Source of the DNA: Simmondsia chinensis
Lineage: Eukaryota; Streptophyta; Magnoliopsida; Caryophyllales; Simmondsiaceae
Assembly: GCA_018398585.1 (NCBI GenBank)
Contig: JAGTTD010000001.1
Coordinates: 13,146,501 to 13,210,500, forward strand
Direction of reading: 5' to 3'
DNA length: 64,000 nt
Under the pieces are notes generated by a model. It did not search any database, was not told the DNA's origin, and was given only the letters and a program-made list of their open reading frames with translations. A program made the translations under genes and the position numbers. Positions 57,720 to 64,000 of the stretch are shown piece after piece (the first letter of the stretch is position 1; every line of letters begins with the position of its first letter).

Positions 57720-59055
57720 TTTGACTTAAATTTACTTCTTCTCCTTCATCATCTTCGGAGGAGGAACCTTGCATTCGCTGAAGTAGCTGGGCAAGAAGTT
57801 CCTTAGCGATCTTTCCTTTTGATTTGGATCCATCGGAAGTAGTTGAAACTATTATTTTGCATGGTTGTGGTTGAGTCTTGTAAGGAGTAGTAGTAATGCA
57901 TGGAGAGAATATTTGAATATTCTTGTTTTTTCATTCTTTGAAAAATTTTGAAAGAATTCCGGTGGAACAATCTCATTCAATCACGTATTTTTCCCACCAT
58001 TTGATTTTGTATTCCCTAACCAATGATAATGGATAAGGATGTTCAAAAAATTTAGAAGTTTTGAAGGACCAACAAAGGATCTAAGGAATTTTGAGATTCA
58101 AATGAAAACTTATTAAGGTATCAAGAGGATTATCCTCTGAATATTTTGAATAAAAATTGAATAATGCTTTTGCATTAGCAGAATAGATATCAGTGGTGGC
58201 ACCAAAGTATCTCCACCATTCATAAAACCATCTTGGAAATTATCTTGATTTCTTTGTAAATTGGAAAAAACCATGAATGGTCAAAAGATCGAAAAAGAAA
58301 AGCCCTAAACCAGGCCATTTTGTAATCTTGATAAGTAAATCCAGCTGGTTGAAATGTTGAGAAAATAACCTTGAAGTAAAAGGAGTATATTAAAAATGTT
58401 TGAGATGCCAGACATCTCAAATTTTACAGGTTGAATATATGATCTTTTTCCCATCTTTCTTATCTCTTTCGTATTTGATTTGGGTGGATCCTTTATCAAC
58501 TAAAATAAATTTATAAAATCTTTGAGTTCTTTAAATATCAACTGGAAACGATTGAAAATATTCTAGAAAGGTTGAATTTACAAGGTTTGAAAAGCCATTG
58601 ACTTGAAGAGCTTCTGTTTTCCTAGTAAGAAAAACATGTTCCAGCTGGGGTTTTGAAAAATATTGGGCTAATTGAGAGGGTAAAGAACTTTCAAGTCTTT
58701 GATTTAAAGATTGAGAAGATGGTGGCGGATTTATTCAAAGGGGGTTTCGCTGATAATTTTTTGGAGGTTTAGTAGCTGCTGTAGAATAGGATACTGAAGG
58801 GAAGTCTTTAGCTAGTATTGAGTAAGGGTTTTGAGTGGGGACTTTTATTGAAGGGTTTTGAGGATGGGGTTGAAGATTCATTGCATAGTCTGCCGAAGAT
58901 TGAATTTTCTCTTTTCCTTTACCTTTGTCTTTGGACATTTTCCTGTAATAATCAATTGAAGTGAGGTGTGTCCTTGGAGAAATTCTCTCGAAAGGAAGTC
59001 TGGGAGGGAATTGTTTTTGCCTTTGATAAATTTTATATAGCTTGCCATCGAGCAA
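57720..59055 (-). pseudogene. Copy B ORF2 (function unknown)
   Basis: The ATG is at about 58938 (minus), or upstream in the open frame from 59055. It has a lysine-rich start (MSKDKGKGKEKIQSS), the LQPHPQNPSIKVPTQNPYSI block, the middle block with STSWIYLSRLQNGLV / PAGFTYQDYKMAWFRAF in different frames (58499-58220), and a C-terminal part to about 57720. It is homologous to copy A 50086-48850 and copy C 63940-62670. Confidence 0.72.
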
Positions 59056-59119
59056 ACATTTGATTTGAGACTATGTTTTTGACATCCTTTTGCAAGACTT
59101 CGTTTGCAGACTTGCAATC

Positions 59120-60330
59120 AGTCCTTAAAGGAAAACTTTTGTTGTATAAATCATTTTAAAATTTTGAATTGCATAACACAATTGATAAAATTTCTTTTTT
59201 GATGGTTGAGTAATTCTTTTGTGGACCAAGCTGTAATCCAGAATGGAATCAAGCAATTTGTTCCTATTTGTCAAGACTTTGTTTCAGTATTCCCCCATAG
59301 CCTATGTCTTAAGCATCGGTCTCTACTATGAGGGATGCTTTTGGATTGGGAATGCCTAGATAGGGGAGGTTCTTGACTTGTTGTTTAAGAGTTTGAATTA
59401 TCCTCGAGTGTTCATCAGTCCATGAAGAAGAATTTTTTTTGAAGCCTTTGATATAATGGTTGCCACATTTGTCTTAAATTGGAGAAAAAAAATCTGAAAC
59501 ATAATTTAAACATCCCAAGAATCTTTGTAATTGGGTTTTGTCTTTTAATTCATTTGAAAATCTATTAGCAAACTCAATTGCTCTTGCAATTGGTTTTAAT
59601 GTGCCTTGAAATATATCATGCCCAAGGAATATGACTTTTGTTTGAAATAACATCATCTTTGAAGCTGATAAAACTAAACCATTTCTTTTAACAGCCTTTA
59701 AAAGAATGTTTAAAATGTTGATCAATATTTTTTTTGAAAACTAGGATATCATCAATATATACTATGATAAAATATGTAAATTGATAAAAAATATCATTCA
59801 TAATATTTTGATATTCTGAAGGTGCATTTTTTAGTACAAAGGGCATTACATTCCATTCGTAATGGCTGAATGGGACTATGAAAGCCATCTTGTTTCGATC
59901 TTTATCATGAACTAGAATTTGCCAAAAGCCACTTTTAAAATCAAATTTTGAGAATATATTTGCATCATAGAGTTTGTCGAGTAAGTCCTTTTTGTTTGGA
60001 ATCGGGTATCTAATCCATTAGAGAGCTTTGTTCAAGGGTTTGTAATTAATTACAAGTCTTAGAACTCCTCTTTCTATTTCTGCTTCTTTGTTAACATAAA
60101 AAGTTGAGCAGTTCCAAGGAAATTTTGAGGGTCATATCAATTTTTTATCTAAAAGTGTTTGAATTTCATTTTTGCAATGTTCTAACAATTCATTATTCAT
60201 TTGAATGGGTCTTGCTTTAGTAGGAATATTTCTTTCATTGTAATCTTTTTCATAAGGTAGTTGAACAATATGCTATTTTCTTTCCCAAAATGCATTGGGG
60301 AGATCTTAGCATACTTCTTTTATTATTTTA
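59120..60330 (-). pseudogene. Copy B reverse transcriptase and RNase H
   Basis: Broken match to copy A 51480-50100. The palm is at 59888-59474, with SHYEWNVMPFVLKNAPSEYQ, then a FIIVYIDDILVFKKNI segment in which the catalytic YIDD is kept, unlike copy A. DKTQLQRFLGCLNYVSDFF follows in another frame. RNase H remains are at 59430-59120. Frameshifts near 59720 and 59480 and several stops inactivate it. Confidence 0.85.
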
Positions 60331-60639
60331 TTATTTGCTTGATTAATTTTTTCTTGAATGTTTAGTTGGCATAGTTGTTTTTCTGTCCTTTGAAATCCTA
60401 TTTCTTTTTGAAGATGTTTAATATGATTGTTCTTGTTATGCATTAAATTTATTTGTTCAAATATTGCAGTTCATTATAATAGCTTTAAGTCTCTTTGTTA
60501 GATCAGATTGATGAATTGAAATGTTATTGGAGTTTCTTTGATTGTAGTGTGGACGCCTTCCATTGTAACAGTGAAAGGATATATTTGGCTTGTAAATGGA
60601 GTCCCTAAGATAATCTATTGTTAAAGATCTTTGACTAAA

Positions 60640-60918
60640 ATAAACGGTGTCTTGAAACAGATACCATCATTACAGATACAAGAATTTGATAATTTATATT
60701 TTATTTTCATTCTATCTCCACTAGCTGTATGAAGATTTTCTATTGTTTTTTTCATAATATTTTGATGGAATAAGTCCTTCTTGTATACTGTTGAGATCTA
60801 CTCCTAAATCTAACAAAGCTTGAGTTTGAATCTTATAATCCTTTGAAACATAAAGAGTTATAAAGATATACCATTTTTGGTATTCTATTCCTTCTATAAT
60901 TTGAAAAAAATTTAACAT
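60640..60918 (-). pseudogene. Copy B aspartic protease fragment
   Basis: 60918-60721 is open and reads IIEGIEYQKWYIFITLYVSK and QTQALLDLGVDLNSIQEG; the active-site D-S-G has become D-L-G. It matches copy A 52075-51880. The remainder is frameshifted by a one-base change near 60755. Confidence 0.8.
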
Positions 60919-61559
60919 CTGAAATTGGCTTATTTGATATTTGAATATTTTCTAATTGAGTTTCAATTGGATTTTCTTTAGATGTAATTGTTTTTTATTC
61001 TAAATATGACAGTCTTGATTCTATTTCTAAATCCTTTGATTCTAAGAGCGATAATTTTGATTGTGCTTCTAAATCATGATATTGAATTGTTACTAATTCA
61101 GCTTGTAGGTGCTTAATTTATTTTTTTAGATCATTGATTTCTCCTTGTAAATCTCCTATTGAAATTTGTCTAAATATGTTTAGCGTAGGATATCTTTCAA
61201 ATATTTGTTCTAGGTAAATTGGTTCTTTTGATTTGAAATTTCTTGTTTTTTGAATACAATGTCTTTAAGTTTTAGGAGATATCCTTTTCTTATATCTTGA
61301 TCTTGAATTTTTTTCATCTATAACTAGTAAGGCTTCTTTATTTGCTTTAGTTAAAACATTAATTGTTTTGAATTTACAGGGACATAGATCTTGAGTCGAA
61401 TTCGAAGATGAAGTTTCATCCTCTGAAATTTCTTAAATTTCAAATGTGCAGTCTTCATTTTCTAAGCTTGGTTCAGTAAGAAATAAATTCGTTAGCTCGT
61501 TTCTTAATTCTTCATCTTCTATTTCATTTATCTTTTGTTTCATTTTGCAATGTCTTTGG

Positions 61560-62594
61560 TAATGACTAGGTTTTTTTAACACTTGTAACAGATTGGGATT
61601 TTATTAGATTTTTTCTTGGAGTACTTTCTCTTATTTTTATATTGAGGAGGTGGTTGTTGTTCATATTTATTTCTTCTTTGTTTTTTGTAGTATTTAAGGT
61701 CTTGTTGGAATCTTTTCATTTTGTATCGCTTTAAAGGAGGTTTGAAGTCATGAATATCAAATTGAGCACAAAGGATCCTAGTTCTTTCCTTGTTTGAGCC
61801 TTTTTGAGACTATTGCAGAGTTTTTATTCTTGACATAAGTTTAATGCTTCTTTTTTGATAAAAGCAAATAATTGTCCATAATTTATATTTTTCCATGGAA
61901 TTGTTTGAGTACCACAGGCATCTTGTTCTTTTGCTATTATTCTTTCTACAAATAGTTTTGGAAGTCTGGCTACAAATCTTTCTTTCCAACGTGGTTGATT
62001 TCCATCATCTCTTTTGAGTACATGAGTTAAAAATATATCCTTGTACCAATAAAAATTTTGTAAGGAAGGGCATCTTAGATTGGTTAAAAATAGTTTTGTT
62101 GATTCCTTATCTTCATCTGCACTGCCAAGAAAGGCTACAGTTATTGACCAAATTAATATTTCTACAGCTTCTTCAATTTCTTCCTCAATATAAGGAGAGT
62201 TGACATCATTTGGATCTAACGGTTTTCTTATAGTGTGACTAAGATTAAGTATTATTTCTCTATCATGGTGTTGTAATGTTTTTGTCCACCATGATTGAAG
62301 TTGTCATGAGAATCCAGAAACAATTAATCTTGCGGCTGTTTGATTGGTATTTGCAGGTTCAAAAATCCCATATGCTATTGCAGCCATTGCCATTTGATTT
62401 AAGGTATTTTTTATCTCATATTCTGATTTTTCATCTATGTTCCAGTCATAAATATCTTTTTCTTTGAATGACGTAGAAGTGAACTGATTTCCTTCTTCAA
62501 ATCGAATATCAGGAGGAGTGGGTCTTGGATAATTAGTCTTTGTAGGTTGATTTTTCCAATTGGTTTTTATCCTACTTATAAGAGGAAATTTCAA
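61560..62594 (-). pseudogene. Copy B coat protein region with zinc motif
   Basis: The open piece 62594-62304 (96 residues) includes the central coat segment (FKEKDIYDWNIDEKSEYEI, MAMAAIAYGIFEPANTNQTA); the downstream half to 61700 is broken but matches 53199-52939 of copy A base for base over long runs. The zinc-knuckle region is near 61570. Upstream coding sequence is missing because of the junction with copy C. Confidence 0.75.
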
Positions 62595-62669
62595 GTTTTA
62601 TATACTAATTGGAGTACTGTTAAAAGGACAATAATTCAAGAATCCTACAGTAGAAATAATTCAAGAATC

Positions 62670-63940
62670 CTATAGTTGATTTCCTTTGCTACAGTGATTT
62701 GTCAGGCCCTTGAGATTGAAACAGCATTTTTGAAGAAAATTGAAAGGATCATCCTGTGATGAACTGGCATCATCGCCTCCTTCTTCGTCGGAAGAGTCTT
62801 CAATTTGTTGGAGAAGCTGAGCGAGAAGCTCCTTTGAAATTTTTCTTTTGGATTTTGATTTTGAGGAGGAACCTGAATCCGTTGCCTTGGTAGGTTGTGG
62901 TTTGGTTGGGTTGAGGTAAAAAAGATTTGAATATTTTTGATTTTCTTTACTTTGAAGAAATTTAAAAAAATTTATGTGGACCAATCACGCTCTACAACGT
63001 ACTTGTCCCACCATTTGATTTTATATTCCCTTACCATTGAAAGAGGGTAAGGATGATCGAAAAATTAAACGGTATTGTAAGACCAATACAAAATCCGGGG
63101 AATTTGAAAATTTGAATGAAAACTAATAAGTGTTTCTAAAGGGGTATCCTCTAGATGTTTGGAATAAATATTGAATAATGCTTGAACATTTGCAGGATAG
63201 ATGGTTGGGTTGTCTCCAAAATATAGCCACCATTCAAGAAACCATGTCGGAAAGAGTCTTAATTTTTTTGAAAATTGGAAAAACAAAGAGTGATCAAATG
63301 ACCGGTAAAGGAAAGTCCTGAACCAAGCCATTTTATAATCTTGATATGTGCAACATGAGGGTTGAAAAGGTTGGGAAAATTTCTTGGAGGTAAAAGGATT
63401 GTAACCAAAATCTTCACGACTCCAAACATTTAGAATTTTGGAAGTTGAAAACATAATTGGATCATCTTTTTGATTTGATCTATGTTTGATTAGAGCAGAT
63501 TTTGAATCTACTAAAATAAATTAGTAAAATCTCCGAGTTCGATTGATATTATCAGGAATCCGTTGAAAGTCTTTTGGAAACACTGAATTAACAGATCCTT
63601 GAATTTCATTTAAGGAGAGTGGCTCATGTTGTCTTGTTAAATATATGTGTTCAAGTTGAGGTTTTGAATAGTATTGAGCAGATGATAAGTTTTCAGAATT
63701 TGAAGGTAAGGATTGAGAGGGTGGAAGAGGACGTAATGGGAAAGGATTTTGAGGGGATCTAGATGTTGCAGCTGTATAAGAAATTGGAGGAAAGTCTTTA
63801 GAAAGGATTGAATATTGGTTTTGAGTTGGAATTTTAATTGAGGGATTTTGAGGGTGAGGTTGAAGCTTCATTGCATAGTCCTTTAGAGTTTCGAATTCTT
63901 CTTCCTCCTTGGCTTTTCCTTTTCCTTTATCTTCTGACAT
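62670..63940 (-). pseudogene. Endogenous pararetrovirus copy C: ORF2 and 3' end
   Basis: The best preserved ORF2 of the three. 63940-63521 is open for 139 residues (MSEDKGKGKAKEEEEFETL, LQPHPQNPSIKIPTQNQYSI, a proline-rich stretch). 63454-63065 is open for 129 residues (FSQPFQPSCCTYQDYKMAWF, then WFLEWWLYFGDNPTIYPANV), and 62984-62670 gives the C-terminus (KSKRKISKELLAQLLQQIED and an acidic stretch). Two frame breaks separate the pieces. Copy C is more diverged from A and B than they are from each other. Its upstream part lies beyond the window edge; the 3' end joins copy B at about 62580. Confidence 0.78.
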
Positions 63941-64000
63941 TTTCCTAGATAAAAGGATTGTAATAGGTCATGTCCCTGAAGAAACTCTGGAGAGAGAAAA

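Larger units (their letters stand above)
57238..62580 (-). mobile_element. Endogenous pararetrovirus copy B (partial)
   Basis: Parallel to copy A from the coat protein region (62580) through protease, RT, RNase H and ORF2 to the 3' end at 57238. Identity to copy A looks like 85-90% by eye, with different stops. The leader, primer site and movement protein are absent: at about 62580 its coat protein part is joined directly to the 3' region of copy C. Its 3' end leads into the primer site of copy A. Confidence 0.82.

Overview
The window looks like nuclear DNA of a eudicot plant, made almost entirely of nested, decayed transposable elements and integrated pararetrovirus sequence. It is AT-rich, carries plant-specific element families (CACTA/En-Spm with TNP2, SIRE-type Ty1/Copia, Tat-type Ty3/Gypsy with a plant mobile domain ORF, L1 and RTE LINEs, hAT) and a Caulimoviridae-type endogenous element. 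I see no host gene that I would call functional. The species cannot be told from the sequence alone. Layout: 1-4070 is a very decayed Ty1/Copia element (RNase H recognisable at 2500-2660, LTR-like end near 3771). 4071-8031 is AT-rich spacer with a TA microsatellite and a roughly 30-bp minisatellite. From about 8032 to 42201 lies an old Ty3/Gypsy element read on the minus strand (LTR 8032-9292; integrase, RNase H, RT and protease remnants 37100-41060) with an extra ORF on the opposite (+) strand that encodes a plant mobile domain (PMD) protein. That antisense ORF is split by a 24-kb CACTA transposon (12193-36245) flanked by a perfect TTA target duplication. The CACTA element carries, on the minus strand, a TNP2 transposase gene with recognisable introns and a second Transposase_24/TNPA-like gene. 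Four elements have inserted into it: two short related LTR elements without pol (13969-16507, duplication GAAAC; 31530-34989, duplication ATTGG), a SIRE-type Copia (22431-30914, duplication TATCC) that cuts the TNP2 gene, and a 339-bp hAT-type MITE (19364-19702). The first short LTR element contains a fragment that reads as RRM2 of a polypyrimidine-tract-binding protein, so it appears to have captured host gene sequence. From 42202 a different LTR (to 44555, with tRNA-Met primer site) has inserted into the Gypsy remnant; it holds an RTE LINE 3' end with a 16-bp duplication (43007-43531). A hAT transposon with a broken transposase gene (45273 to about 47885, minus) shares its end sequence with the MITE at 19364. 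The right quarter, 48366-64000, is an array of three endogenous pararetrovirus (Caulimoviridae, Florendovirus-like) copies, all on the minus strand: copy A nearly complete but pseudogenised, copy B lacking the movement-protein half, and copy C showing only its ORF2 and 3' end. Copies B and A are joined through the tRNA-Met primer site as expected for a circular or concatemeric genome. An L1 LINE 3' end (55890-57061, 13-bp duplication) interrupts the leader of copy A. Order of events read from the nesting: the Gypsy element came first; then CACTA into its PMD ORF and the 42202 LTR element into its gag side; then the SIRE, the two short LTR elements and the MITE into CACTA.
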